Part shown: positions 6,415 through 14,620 of the stretch, one piece after another
How the letters are laid out: every line of letters starts with the position of its first letter
Numbering within the stretch: position 1 is the first letter of the stretch
Assembly (NCBI RefSeq): GCF_017939745.1
Contig: NZ_JAGKQQ010000002.1
Location: 310,001-374,000, forward strand
Reading direction: 5' to 3'
DNA from: Gemmata palustris
GTDB lineage: Bacteria; Planctomycetota; Planctomycetia; Gemmatales; Gemmataceae
Length of the DNA: 64,000 nt
The notes under the pieces: generated by a model
Database searches by the model: none
Seen by the model: the letters and a program-made list of their open reading frames with translations, nothing else
Told to the model about the DNA's origin: nothing
Program-made: the position numbers and the translations under genes

Positions 6415-8013
6415 ATGACGATGACGAAGACCGAGGCGGATTTGCGGCTGTCGATGCTGAACAGCCTCCTCACCTGCCCGCACCGGCGGTTGGGCTTGGT
6501 TCACCCGCTGCACGCGGAACTCGTGAAGCAGGACCCGCGGTTCTACGTGCGCCTCGCGGCGTGGTACGCGGACCACGGCGACGTGCGCGACCACAAGGAA
6601 ATGTTCATCGTCACGCTCGCGTTGAGCGACTTCCCGGGCCACCGCGACACCGGTCTGGCGATGCTGCGTGAGCTGCCGCCGTACCAGGTCGGCCGCGTCA
6701 TCGACTTCATCCACGGTCGCAAGGAAGACGTCGCGATCGAAGTGGACCGCAAGCCAGACGACGTGCCGGCGACCGCGTTCCGCCCGAAGATCGACCGGAA
6801 GGCGTCGCGCGGCAAGAAGCCGGGCAAGCCGAAGCTCGCCGAAGGCGGAACGGTTACGCTCACGGACACCTTCGGGCTGTTCCGCAACGTGCCGCGGTCG
6901 CTGAAGACGGAGGTCGTGCGCTACCTGCGCGAGCGGGAGGCGGACGCCGACTGGTTCGATTCCACCGCGATCACCGCGCGCAAGACGCTGAAGCGGCTCT
7001 ACGCGCTTCTGCACGTCAAGCCGGGTCCGCGTGCGCAGGCCGTGTTGTTCGACGAGCGCCCGCCGGAGGGGTCGAAGCTCGCGGGCCTGAAGGATCTGGC
7101 GAAGGCCGAGACCGCGGACGAGCAGGCCAAACTCATCGCGATCCACAACATCCCGTTCCGGGTGGCGATCGGGCTGGTGAAGGCGGTCAACCCGAAGGTG
7201 CTGACGGCGCTCGTGGGCCGGATGTCACCGCAGGAGGTCATCAACAACCTCGACATGCTCCGCAAGCGCGGCGCGTTCGAGGACACCGGCGTGAAGGCAC
7301 TCATCGAGTCGAAGCTGGAGTCCGCGAAGACGGCGACCCGGGTCAGCGCGTTCAAGGCCGAGAAAGCGCTGGAGTCGGTCCCCGTGAGCGCGGCGGTTCG
7401 GCAGAAGCTCGAAGCGGTCGCGGACTCGCAGGTGAAGGCGCGCGGGCGGATCGCGCGGCCGACGGCGCTGCTGATCGACAAGTCCGGTTCGATGAGCCAG
7501 GCCATCGAGATCGGTAAGCGGCTCGGGTCGCTGTTGGCGGCGGTCGCGGACAAGGAGCTGTTCGTGTACGCCTTCGACTCGATCGCGTACCCGGTCGAAT
7601 CGGCCGGGCCGGAACTGTCCGCGTGGGAGCGGGCACTGACGGGCATCACGGCGGGGGGTAACACCTCGGTCGGGGTGGGCATCGACCAGCTGCGCCGGAA
7701 GAAGCAGCGGGTCGAGCAGATCGTCGTCGTCACGGACGAGGGCGAGAACGCGGAGCCGCGGTTCGTGCCAGCGCTGTTGAAGTACCGCGAGGAACTGAAG
7801 ACCGATCCCACTATTTGCTTCGTGAAAGTTTCGGGGGCGACCACGCAACTGGAAGACGAGTGCAAGAAGGCGGGGATCGCGGTGGACGCCTACCAGTTCA
7901 ACGGGGACTACTACGCGCTGCCGAACTTGGTCCCGCTGCTCGCCCGCCCGAGCAAGCTGGAACTGCTCCAGGAAATCCTGGAGTACCCGCTCCCGGTCCG
8001 CCGGGCGGGATGA
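6415..8013 (+). CDS. Ro60/Rsr-like TROVE-VWA RNA-binding protein
   Basis: A 532-residue protein. The N-terminal two thirds is helical and repeat-like, with the order of segments seen in TROVE domains. These include a DPRFYVRLAAWYADHGD stretch near residue 40, an ALLHVKPGPRA segment, and a central PFRVAIGLV...MSPQEVINNL block resembling the 'MPLTALIRNL' region of Ro60. The C-terminal third is a von Willebrand A domain with a MIDAS: DKSGSM (Asp355), Thr417 after GGN, and Asp441 in VVTDEGE. Ro60 proteins form rings that bind Y RNAs and misfolded RNA ends and work with 3'-5' exonucleases. An AAGGAGG ribosome site at 6401-6407 fixes the ATG at 6415, although the frame is open further upstream through the RNA array. 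The adjacent Y RNA-like array strongly supports the call; the sequence itself is divergent. Confidence 0.8.
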   Translation: MTMTKTEADLRLSMLNSLLTCPHRRLGLVHPLHAELVKQDPRFYVRLAAWYADHGDVRDHKEMFIVTLALSDFPGHRDTGLAMLRELPPYQVGRVIDFIHGRKEDVAIEVDRKPDDVPATAFRPKIDRKASRGKKPGKPKLAEGGTVTLTDTFGLFRNVPRSLKTEVVRYLREREADADWFDSTAITARKTLKRLYALLHVKPGPRAQAVLFDERPPEGSKLAGLKDLAKAETADEQAKLIAIHNIPFRVAIGLVKAVNPKVLTALVGRMSPQEVINNLDMLRKRGAFEDTGVKALIESKLESAKTATRVSAFKAEKALESVPVSAAVRQKLEAVADSQVKARGRIARPTALLIDKSGSMSQAIEIGKRLGSLLAAVADKELFVYAFDSIAYPVESAGPELSAWERALTGITAGGNTSVGVGIDQLRRKKQRVEQIVVVTDEGENAEPRFVPALLKYREELKTDPTICFVKVSGATTQLEDECKKAGIAVDAYQFNGDYYALPNLVPLLARPSKLELLQEILEYPLPVRRAG

Positions 8014-8014
8014 T

Positions 8015-8033
8015 GCTTGGCGAAATGCCAAGC
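8015..8033 (+). terminator. stem-loop just after the Ro60 stop
   Basis: GCTTGGC and GCCAAGC form a 7-bp stem with a 5-base loop two bases after the stop codon. No T tract follows, so termination is uncertain; it may be part of the adjoining repeat. Confidence 0.35.
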
Positions 8034-8042
8034 CCAACAAAC

Positions 8043-8166
8043 ACCAGGGGTTGAAACCCCTGGCTATTACCGGTGACCCCGTTGGGGTCCGAAGACAACG
8101 CACGTGACGTTTTCTTGCTGACCCCGAAGGGGTCACCGGTAATAGCCAGGGGTTTCAACCCCTGGT
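8043..8166. repeat. large inverted-repeat element with internal palindromes
   Basis: Arms 8043-8089 and 8120-8166 are near-perfect reverse complements of about 47 bases. Each arm itself holds two small palindromes (CCAGGGGTTGAAACCCCTGG, and GACCCC...GGGGTC). The element lies between the Ro60 and DUF1080 genes. It has no coding capacity of its own and looks like a REP/MITE-type dispersed element. Confidence 0.85.
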
Positions 8167-8240
8167 CCGTTTCCGCGCGCTGGTGTACCATCTCCCTCAC
8201 GTCTCCTCCCGCCTCATCCGCCTTTCTCGCAAGGTGCCTC

Positions 8241-8957
8241 ATGGTCCGTTCGTTCGTAACCGCCCTCGCGGTCGTACTGGCGCTGCTCCCGGGTTCGCGC
8301 GCGGCCGACCCCAAGCCCATCGAACCGTTTAACGGTAAGGATTTGAAGGGCTGGAAACTCAAGGACGAAAAGAGCAACAAGTGGGAGGCGCTCGCGCTCG
8401 GTGCTGTGGACCTCGACCCGAAGAACCCGTCGCAACTCGCTCACACAGGTGTGTCCAACACGGTCACCAAAGACACAGTGCTGGTAAACATGAAGGGCGG
8501 CTGCGACATTTACACCGAAGCGAAGTTCGGCGACCTCACGCTCGAACTCGAGTTCATGGTGCCGAAGGGGTCGAACTCGGGCATCTACCTGATGGGCGAG
8601 TACGAGGTGCAGGTGCTCGACAGCTACGGCAAGCCGGACGACAAACTCACGCAGGGCGATTTGGGCGCGCTCTATAGTGCGGCAGCGCCGAAGAAGAACG
8701 TGAGCAAGAAGCCGGGCGAGTGGCAGAAGTTCGTCATCGAGTTCCAGGCGCCCAAGTTCGAGGGCGACAAGAAGACCGCGAACGCGAAGTTCGTCAAAGT
8801 CACGCTCAACGGCACGGTCCTTCACGAAAACGTCGAGATGAAGCAGCAGACGCCCGGCGGTTTGACCGGTAAAGAACACGCAACCGGCCCGCTGATGTTC
8901 CAGGGCGACCACGGCCCCGTCGCGTTCCGCAACATCAAAATTACCCCGAAGAAGTAA
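8241..8957 (+). CDS. secreted DUF1080 (3-keto-disaccharide hydrolase-type) protein
   Basis: A 238-residue protein with a clean signal peptide ending ...GSRAA. The mature part follows the DUF1080 pattern: an EPFNGKDLKGWKL opening, a FGDLTLELEFMVPKGSNSGI strand-rich core, YEVQVLDSYG, a WQKFVIEFQAP strand, and a closing GPVAFRNIKI. This concanavalin-like fold is greatly expanded in planctomycetes and is linked to hydrolysis or binding of oxidised sugars in the periplasm; the exact substrate is unknown. The start was placed at the Met directly before the signal peptide. The frame extends upstream only because it reads through the inverted repeat. Confidence 0.88.
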   Translation: MVRSFVTALAVVLALLPGSRAADPKPIEPFNGKDLKGWKLKDEKSNKWEALALGAVDLDPKNPSQLAHTGVSNTVTKDTVLVNMKGGCDIYTEAKFGDLTLELEFMVPKGSNSGIYLMGEYEVQVLDSYGKPDDKLTQGDLGALYSAAAPKKNVSKKPGEWQKFVIEFQAPKFEGDKKTANAKFVKVTLNGTVLHENVEMKQQTPGGLTGKEHATGPLMFQGDHGPVAFRNIKITPKK

Positions 8958-8975
8958 GGTACGAGAGATGGGAGA

Positions 8976-9018
8976 TCGGGCCGATCGGGGGAAAACCCTC
9001 GGATCGGCCCGACTTTTT
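8976..9018 (+). terminator. intrinsic terminator after the DUF1080 gene
   Basis: TCGGGCCGATC (8976-8986) pairs with GATCGGCCCGA (9002-9012), followed by a run of five T. The loop is G/A rich. Confidence 0.8.
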
Positions 9019-9102
9019 CCATCCGCCCTCGCCCCTGACCCCTGACCCCCGCCCGCCATACATTTCCAGTACGCATCCCACCCGCCGCCAATCGAGACCG
9101 TC

Positions 9103-10251
9103 ATGAGCACCGAAGTCGAATACAAACCGGGCCTTGAGGACGTTCCGGCCGCGAAATCCGCGGTCAGTTTCCTCGACGGCAAGAAAGCGGTGCTGGAGTA
9201 CCGCGGCATCCCGGTCGAGGTGCTCGCGAAGGAGAGCAGCTTCGAGGAAGTCTCGTGGTTGCTCATCAAGGGCGATCTGCCCACGCAAAAGCAACTCGCC
9301 GAGTTCGATCACGACCTGCGCCAGCGCCGGGCCATTCACTTCCGACTCAAAGACCTCATCAAGTGCATGCCGGCCGACGGGCACCCGATGGACGCGCTGC
9401 ACGCGACCGTCGCCGCGCTGGGCATGTTCTACCCGTCGCACACCGTGGGCGACCCGGCCAAGAACTGGGAAGCGTCGTGCCGGCTGATCGCGGCCATGCC
9501 GACGCTCGTCGCGGCGTTCGCCCGCACGCGCCGGGGCGAAGAAATCATCGACCCGCGGAGCGACCTCGACCACGCCGGCAACTTCTACTACATGCTCTTC
9601 GGCAAGGAGCCGTCGCCCGCCACCCGCAAGGTGCTCGATGCGTGCCTGATCCTGCACGCCGAGCACCAGATGAACGCGAGCACGTTCACCGCGCGCGTCA
9701 CCGGGTCCACCCTGGCGACGCCGTACCAGACGATCGCGTCCGCGATCGGGTCGCTGTCCGGCCCGCTCCACGGCGGCGCGAACGAGGAGGCATTGCGGCA
9801 GTTCGAGGAGATCGGCGGCCCCGAAAAAGCGAAGCCGTGGATCGAGGCCAAGCGCGCCGTGGACCCGAAGTACAAGGTGATGGGGCTCGGGCACCGGGTG
9901 TACAAGGTGAAGGACGCCCGCGCGACCGTGCTGCAGGAGATCGCGGAGCACGTGTTCGCCGAAACGAGCCGGCCGAAGGCCTACGAAACGGCCCTCGAAC
10001 TGGAGCGCATCTGCGCCGGCATCTACGGGCCGAAGGGCATCTACCCGAACGTGGACTACTACTCCGGCGTGGTGTACCAGGCGCTCGGCATCCCGACCGA
10101 CGTGTTCACGCCGATCTTCGCCATCGCCCGCGTCGCGGGGTGGCTCGCGCACTGGACGGAACAGCTCGTCGGCAACCGCATCTTCCGCCCGGAACAGATT
10201 TCCATCGGCAAGACGGACGTGAAGTACGTCCCGCTCGAACAGCGCGCGTGA
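9103..10251 (+). CDS. gltA: citrate synthase
   Basis: A 382-residue short-form citrate synthase, which condenses oxaloacetate and acetyl-CoA at the entry of the TCA cycle. Family hallmarks are visible: LSGPLHGGANE with the first catalytic His, MGLGHRVYK with the second His, and the downstream PNVDYYSG carrying the catalytic Asp. The length matches the shorter Gram-positive/archaeal-type enzymes rather than the 427-residue allosteric E. coli type. A 2-methylcitrate synthase cannot be excluded from sequence alone, but no prp genes are nearby. It appears monocistronic, with stem-loops on both sides. Confidence 0.93.
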   Translation: MSTEVEYKPGLEDVPAAKSAVSFLDGKKAVLEYRGIPVEVLAKESSFEEVSWLLIKGDLPTQKQLAEFDHDLRQRRAIHFRLKDLIKCMPADGHPMDALHATVAALGMFYPSHTVGDPAKNWEASCRLIAAMPTLVAAFARTRRGEEIIDPRSDLDHAGNFYYMLFGKEPSPATRKVLDACLILHAEHQMNASTFTARVTGSTLATPYQTIASAIGSLSGPLHGGANEEALRQFEEIGGPEKAKPWIEAKRAVDPKYKVMGLGHRVYKVKDARATVLQEIAEHVFAETSRPKAYETALELERICAGIYGPKGIYPNVDYYSGVVYQALGIPTDVFTPIFAIARVAGWLAHWTEQLVGNRIFRPEQISIGKTDVKYVPLEQRA

Positions 10252-10259
10252 TGATCCAG

Positions 10260-10326
10260 TGAACCCCGCCCGCAAGGGCGGCGGGTCGTGGCCAGACTAA
10301 CCCACCGCTCTTGCGGGCGGGGTTCA
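10260..10326. terminator. 17-bp inverted repeat after citrate synthase
   Basis: Arms 10260-10276 and 10310-10326 are perfect reverse complements (TGAACCCCGCCCGCAAG), separated by 33 bases. A terminator or repeat role is likely; no T tract follows. Confidence 0.6.
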
Positions 10327-10384
10327 TTCACGAAGGAATTCGCCCCGATCGCGTTTCGCCGGGGCGCTCGCAGGATTCCGAGCC

Positions 10385-10879
10385 ATGTCTCGTCTGTCAG
10401 AAGCGCTCGAACAGATCGATTTCGCCCGGCGCTACACGCGCGAGCGCGTCGATACGGTTCCGCTCGCGGACTGGTTCACGGTCCCGCCCGGTGGCGTTTC
10501 GCACATGGCGTGGCAGGTCGGGCACACGGCGTCGTCCGAGTACCGGCTCTGCCTCGAGCGGCTCCGCGTGCGCACGACAGGCGATGAGGTGCTGATCCCC
10601 GACGGGTTTCTCAAGGTATTCAGTCGGGAATCACTGCCCGCAGCCGTGACCGGCTACACCGCTGAAGAGATCCGCGCCGTCTACGATCGCGTTCATGCCC
10701 GCGTGCTGGAAGAGTTGGCGGGCTACCCGGACGCGGACCTCGATTTGCCGCCGCTGAAACCGCACCCGCTGTTCCACACGCGGATCGCGGCACTGCGCTA
10801 CGCCCCGCTGCACGAGATGATCCACTGCGGGCAGATCGCGATGATTCGCCGGATGCTCGGCCAAGCGCCCATCTGGTGA
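10385..10879 (+). CDS. DinB-like four-helix metalloprotein
   Basis: A 164-residue all-helical protein. Its conserved His sites match the DinB/YfiT superfamily: a WQVGHTASSE segment near residue 47, and the late APLHEMIHCGQIAMIRR helix with two His spaced as metal ligands. DinB-type proteins bind a divalent metal and often act as thiol-dependent S-transferases; the substrate here is unknown. The ATG at 10385 is the best start, giving a full-length domain. It stands alone between repeats, upstream of serS. Confidence 0.8.
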   Translation: MSRLSEALEQIDFARRYTRERVDTVPLADWFTVPPGGVSHMAWQVGHTASSEYRLCLERLRVRTTGDEVLIPDGFLKVFSRESLPAAVTGYTAEEIRAVYDRVHARVLEELAGYPDADLDLPPLKPHPLFHTRIAALRYAPLHEMIHCGQIAMIRRMLGQAPIW

Positions 10880-10904
10880 ACCCGGAGCGATCCCCGCATA
10901 TCTT

Positions 10905-10959
10905 GTAAGGTGGGCACGGTCCACCGTTTTTCGTTTCTGGTGGGCCGCGCCCACCTTAC
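10905..10959. repeat. palindromic repeat upstream of serS
   Basis: Arms 10905-10925 and 10939-10959 match at 19 of 21 positions when reverse-complemented, around a T-rich loop. It lies directly in front of the serS start codon (10971), so it would form a strong hairpin in the serS leader if transcribed. Confidence 0.75.
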
Positions 10960-10970
10960 GGAACCCTACC

Positions 10971-12266
10971 ATGCTCGACGCCGGATTCATTCGCGATAAC
11001 GCCGACGCGGTCAAAGCCAACTGTAAGAACCGCGGCGTGTCCGAGGTTCCCGTTGACCGCGTGGTCGCGTTCGAGACGAAGCGCAAGGAACTCGCCCAGA
11101 AGCGCGGCGAAACGGCGGCGAAGAAAAACGCAATTAGCGCACAGTTCGTTCACGCCAAGACGCCCGAAGCGAAGCAAGCCCTCAAGGACCAGGCTGCAGC
11201 CATCGATAAGGAAGTGGGCGTCATCGACGACGAGTTGAAGATCATCGAAGGCGACCTGCTGCTGAACCTGTACCAGATCCCGAACATGACGCACCCGGAT
11301 GCACCGATCGGGGGCGAGGCCGCGAACAAAGTCGTCACCCAATCCGGCGAACCGCGCACGTTCGACTTCAAAGCCAAAGATCACGTCGCGCTCTGCGAAT
11401 CACTCGACCTCGCCGATTTTGAAGCCGGAACCATCGTCGCGGGGCAGAAGTTCTACTTCCTCAAGAACGAAGCCGCGCTACTCGAAATCGCTCTCGTGCA
11501 GTACGCGATGCAGACCGCGGTGAAGGCCGGGTACACGCCCGTCATCACCCCGGACCTCGCGCGCGTCGCCGTGCTGGAAGGCATCGGCTTCATGCCGCGC
11601 GACCCGAACCCGGAAACGCGCCAAGTCTACACCGTCGCTGATACGGACCTGTGCCTCGTGGGGACGGCCGAGATCACGCTCGGCGGGATGCACATGGGCA
11701 AGGTCTTCGACGAGTCCGAGTTGCCGAAGCGCTACGTCGGGCTGTCGCACTGCTTCCGCACCGAGGCCGGGGCTGCCGGGCGCGACACCCGCGGACTGTA
11801 CCGCGTCCACCAGTTCACGAAGGTGGAAATGTTCGCGTTCTGCACACCTGAGAACAGCGACGCGATCCACCAAGAGATCCGCGCACTCGAAGAGCAGATC
11901 TTCAACGGTTTGGGGCTGGCGTTCCACGTGATCGACACCGCAACCGGCGACCTCGGCGGACCGGCGTACCGCAAGTACGACCTCGAAGCGTGGATGCCGG
12001 GGCGCGGCGAGGGCGGGGCTTACGGCGAGATCACCAGCACGTCGAACTGCACTGACTTCCAGGCGCGCCGACTGAACATCCGGTACAAGGGGAAGGGCTT
12101 CAAGGGCACGCGCTTCGTTCACACGCTGAACGGCACCGCCGTCGCGTGTACGCGGGCACTGGTCGCGATTCTGGAGAACTACCAGCAGGCCGACGGCTCG
12201 GTGGTGATCCCCGAAGCGCTCCGCCCGTGGGTCGGTAAGGACGTGATTACTGCGCGAAAGGCGTGA
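10971..12266 (+). CDS. serS: seryl-tRNA synthetase
   Basis: A 431-residue class II synthetase that charges tRNA-Ser with serine. The N-terminal 100 residues are a charged coiled coil (ETKRKELAQKRGETAAKKN and following), the arm that grips the long variable arm of tRNA-Ser. Motif 2 is FRTEAGAAGRDTRGLYRVHQF. The C-terminal active-site region includes EITSTSNCTDFQARR and a motif 3 of the LNGTAVACTRALVAILE type. Length and domain order are normal. The start ATG at 10971 opens with the MLDAGFIRDN sequence common at SerRS N-termini. Confidence 0.96.
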   Translation: MLDAGFIRDNADAVKANCKNRGVSEVPVDRVVAFETKRKELAQKRGETAAKKNAISAQFVHAKTPEAKQALKDQAAAIDKEVGVIDDELKIIEGDLLLNLYQIPNMTHPDAPIGGEAANKVVTQSGEPRTFDFKAKDHVALCESLDLADFEAGTIVAGQKFYFLKNEAALLEIALVQYAMQTAVKAGYTPVITPDLARVAVLEGIGFMPRDPNPETRQVYTVADTDLCLVGTAEITLGGMHMGKVFDESELPKRYVGLSHCFRTEAGAAGRDTRGLYRVHQFTKVEMFAFCTPENSDAIHQEIRALEEQIFNGLGLAFHVIDTATGDLGGPAYRKYDLEAWMPGRGEGGAYGEITSTSNCTDFQARRLNIRYKGKGFKGTRFVHTLNGTAVACTRALVAILENYQQADGSVVIPEALRPWVGKDVITARKA

Positions 12267-12289
12267 GCCATCAGGTGCGGAACACGTTC

Positions 12290-12313
12290 GCGCCGCGGAC
12301 CGATCCGCGGCGC
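12290..12313. terminator. stem-loop after serS
   Basis: GCGCCGCGGA pairs perfectly with TCCGCGGCGC around a CCGA loop, 23 bases after the serS stop and between convergent genes. There is no T run, only AAATGGCTAAATAATT downstream. Confidence 0.55.
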
Positions 12314-12345
12314 AAATGGCTAAATAATTCGATGTGCGCGACCCG

Positions 12346-13383
12346 TCACTTGGGCGCCCGGCGAATGCCGTTCTCGCCCGCCGACTCGCGCCGGCCGACT
12401 ACTTCTTCTGGCCCCCGGCGCGGATCGGCCGGCGAGCCGACCGGCACGGGCGCCGGAACTGGAACCGGCGGTTCCTTCGGCTGCGTACCGCGCTTCAACG
12501 ATTTAATGTACGCGACCATTGCGTTCAGATCCGCGTCGCTCAACAGTTCCGCATCGTAAGCGGGCATGACCGCGTCCCAGCCCTCCACCACCTTCGCGCG
12601 CGGCTTGCGGATCGACTCGACGATGTACGTTTCATCCACGAGTTGCGTCCCGCCGCCCTTGATCGCCACTTTCGTTTCATACAGACCTTCGAGTAGCGGC
12701 GCTTTGGCCGTCGCCGTTGCACTATGGCAGTTCACGCACTGAAACTTCAGGAAAAGCTGCCGCCCCTTGAGAGCGAGCGTTCCGTCAACGGGAGCGGGAA
12801 CTGGAACTGGAACGACTGGGCTCGCGGCCCCGTCCTTCGCGAACCGCTCGTACTCGGCCGCGGCCGTCACGAACGCGGTGCCGATGCGCTCGCGCGAGTT
12901 CCACAGCCCGAAGGCACCCGCGCGCATCGGCTTGATTGCGGCGGTCTTGTCGCGGCCGTCCCCGACCGTGAACGGGAACGCCGGTATTGCGAGTTGGTTT
13001 CCCCCAACGGATAAGCCCTCTTCCCCTTCGCGCGCGAGGGAGAACTTTACCGCTCGGCCGACGGGCAAGTGGAGCTCGTTGCGCTCGCGCCGGCCGCTCG
13101 GGTGCTGGAACGTCCACGCCTCGTTCGCGCCGGCAATTGCGAGTACATTGAGCGCGTTCGGGGCGCCCGCGTCGATGGGTTCCGCGGCCGGTAGAACGGC
13201 CCGCGGCGCGGGGGCGGTATCGGTGGCGATTTCAACGAACGTCATCGGACCCGACGACGGGGGAATGACGAACCCCGACGTCGAGATTGGTGCTGACGCT
13301 GTCGTGGGAGATTGCTTGGCACAAGCCGGCACAAAGGCCAGAAGAGTGGGAAGGAGTACGCAAACGGGTCGGAGCCTGGCCAT
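12346..13383 (-). CDS. COX2-like cupredoxin fused to cytochrome c, lacking CuA ligands (lipoprotein)
   Basis: 345 residues. A lipobox ending at Cys21 predicts a membrane-anchored lipoprotein. Residues about 75-175 follow the subunit II cupredoxin pattern (EAWTFQHPSG, ELHLPVGRAVKFSL, IPAFPFTV), but the CxxxC, His and Met ligands of a CuA centre are absent. A class I cytochrome c follows, with heme motif CVNCH (216-220) and a likely axial Met in AVMPAYD. Pro-Val runs flank the heme domain, and the tail is basic. It probably carries electrons in the periplasm, perhaps as a divergent subunit of an oxidase, but no oxidase subunit I is nearby. It lies downstream of the thioredoxin-fold gene on the same strand, with a hairpin between them. 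Confidence 0.75.
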   Translation of the reverse strand: MARLRPVCVLLPTLLAFVPACAKQSPTTASAPISTSGFVIPPSSGPMTFVEIATDTAPAPRAVLPAAEPIDAGAPNALNVLAIAGANEAWTFQHPSGRRERNELHLPVGRAVKFSLAREGEEGLSVGGNQLAIPAFPFTVGDGRDKTAAIKPMRAGAFGLWNSRERIGTAFVTAAAEYERFAKDGAASPVVPVPVPAPVDGTLALKGRQLFLKFQCVNCHSATATAKAPLLEGLYETKVAIKGGGTQLVDETYIVESIRKPRAKVVEGWDAVMPAYDAELLSDADLNAMVAYIKSLKRGTQPKEPPVPVPAPVPVGSPADPRRGPEEVVGRRESAGENGIRRAPK

Positions 13384-13413
13384 GTGCGCTCCTCAAGAAC
13401 TGAGTAAATAGTA

Positions 13414-13442
13414 ACCCCGTTGTTTATAGCACGCAACGGGGT
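13414..13442 (-). terminator. stem-loop between the thioredoxin-fold and cytochrome genes
   Basis: ACCCCGTTG (13414-13422) pairs with CAACGGGGT (13434-13442) around an A/T-rich loop, just after the stop of the thioredoxin-fold gene on the minus strand. Confidence 0.6.
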
Positions 13443-13474
13443 ACTGCGCAACAACTTACCTATTCTTCTTCTCT

Positions 13475-14569
13475 TTACTTATCCTTTTTTTCTTCCTTCT
13501 TCTCTTCATCGTACCGCTTGACGCGCGTTTCGATGTCTTGCTTCAACGGCCCGTCAGCGCTGGCCACGGCTTTCGCACCGAAATCCTTCGCCTTCGCCTT
13601 ATCGCCGTTGAGGAAATGGGCTTCGGCCAGGAAGAACAGCGCGACCGGATCTTTATCGCCGGCCAGTTTCAGTCCGGCCTCGGCCGCCTTCAGCGCGGTC
13701 GGGTGCAGATCCTTGTTGGCGGTCGCGTCCGGGAATAGCACCAGCGTGCGGGTCACGGTGTTGACCAGCCCGGTGTCGTCGGCCTTGATCGCCTTCGCGA
13801 TCAGCTCCTCGGAGACCTTCTTCACGTCTTCGGTCTTCTTCGACTTCACCAGCGAGCCGAGTCGCGCGCTGTGGAAGTACGGGATCGCGGACAGCGCCGG
13901 GTGCTTCTTCTCGAACGCGCCTAGCGCCTTGAGGAACGCCTCGGGGTCTTTATCGCCGGTCGCCTTGAACACCGCGTTGACATCCTCCTCGATGGCCTTG
14001 ATGCCCTCGAGATCGGCCGCGGCCCACGTGCCGGCGACGACCTTCGGCAGAACCACGTCCAAGTACATCGGGTGCCCGATGTACGCGATCTTGCCGGCCT
14101 TGTCGACGACGAAGCAGCACGGGATGCCGCTCTGCCCGGCGGCCGTCATCCACGCATCGTAGGTCTCGCGGTTATCCGCGAAGGCAAAGGTGTAGCCCAA
14201 CTTCGGGCCGCGCTTCTCGACGAGCGCCTGCACCTTTTCGAGCGGGTTGTTGGCGTCCTTCGCGCTGAATCCGATGAACGTGACGCCCTTGTCCTTGTAC
14301 TGCGTTTGCAGTTCGCCCATGTGCGGCATCATGACGATGCACGGCCCGCACCACGTGGCCCAGAACTCCATCACGTAAGTCTTGCCCGCGGCGAACTCCT
14401 TCACCTCGGCGCCCTGGAGCCACTTGGTGGCCTTGATCGTCGGGGCCTTGTCACCGACCTTGAGCACCGCTTCCGGCTTCTTCGGCGGATCGGCCTTCGG
14501 CTTCGTGTCCTGTCCCGAAACGGGAGCAACCAGCCCCGCGATCGCGGCAAGAGCGAACAGTTTACGCAC
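13475..14569 (-). CDS. secreted thioredoxin-fold (TlpA/ResA-like) protein with helical C-terminal extension
   Basis: 364 residues. A signal peptide ends near residue 19 (APVSGQ). A redoxin domain follows at about 38-175, with an intact WCGPC site (Cys74, Cys77) and a cis-Pro region GIPCCFVVD. The remaining 190 residues are Lys/Ala-rich helices resembling tetratricopeptide-like repeats, ending in a highly charged EEKKEEKKDK tail. TlpA/ResA proteins reduce disulfides in exported proteins, classically apocytochrome c. The cytochrome c gene lies immediately downstream on the same strand, so a maturation role is plausible but inferred. The start is the only Met that gives a signal peptide. Confidence 0.87.
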   Translation of the reverse strand: MRKLFALAAIAGLVAPVSGQDTKPKADPPKKPEAVLKVGDKAPTIKATKWLQGAEVKEFAAGKTYVMEFWATWCGPCIVMMPHMGELQTQYKDKGVTFIGFSAKDANNPLEKVQALVEKRGPKLGYTFAFADNRETYDAWMTAAGQSGIPCCFVVDKAGKIAYIGHPMYLDVVLPKVVAGTWAAADLEGIKAIEEDVNAVFKATGDKDPEAFLKALGAFEKKHPALSAIPYFHSARLGSLVKSKKTEDVKKVSEELIAKAIKADDTGLVNTVTRTLVLFPDATANKDLHPTALKAAEAGLKLAGDKDPVALFFLAEAHFLNGDKAKAKDFGAKAVASADGPLKQDIETRVKRYDEEKKEEKKDK

Positions 14570-14620
14570 GATGACACCCCTTGTGATGTAAATCGGGAGA
14601 GGGACACGAGTAAGTGTACA

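Noticed and set aside
8043-8166. CRISPR-like repeat
   Set aside because: Two inverted arms only; no direct repeats with regular spacers and no cas genes nearby.
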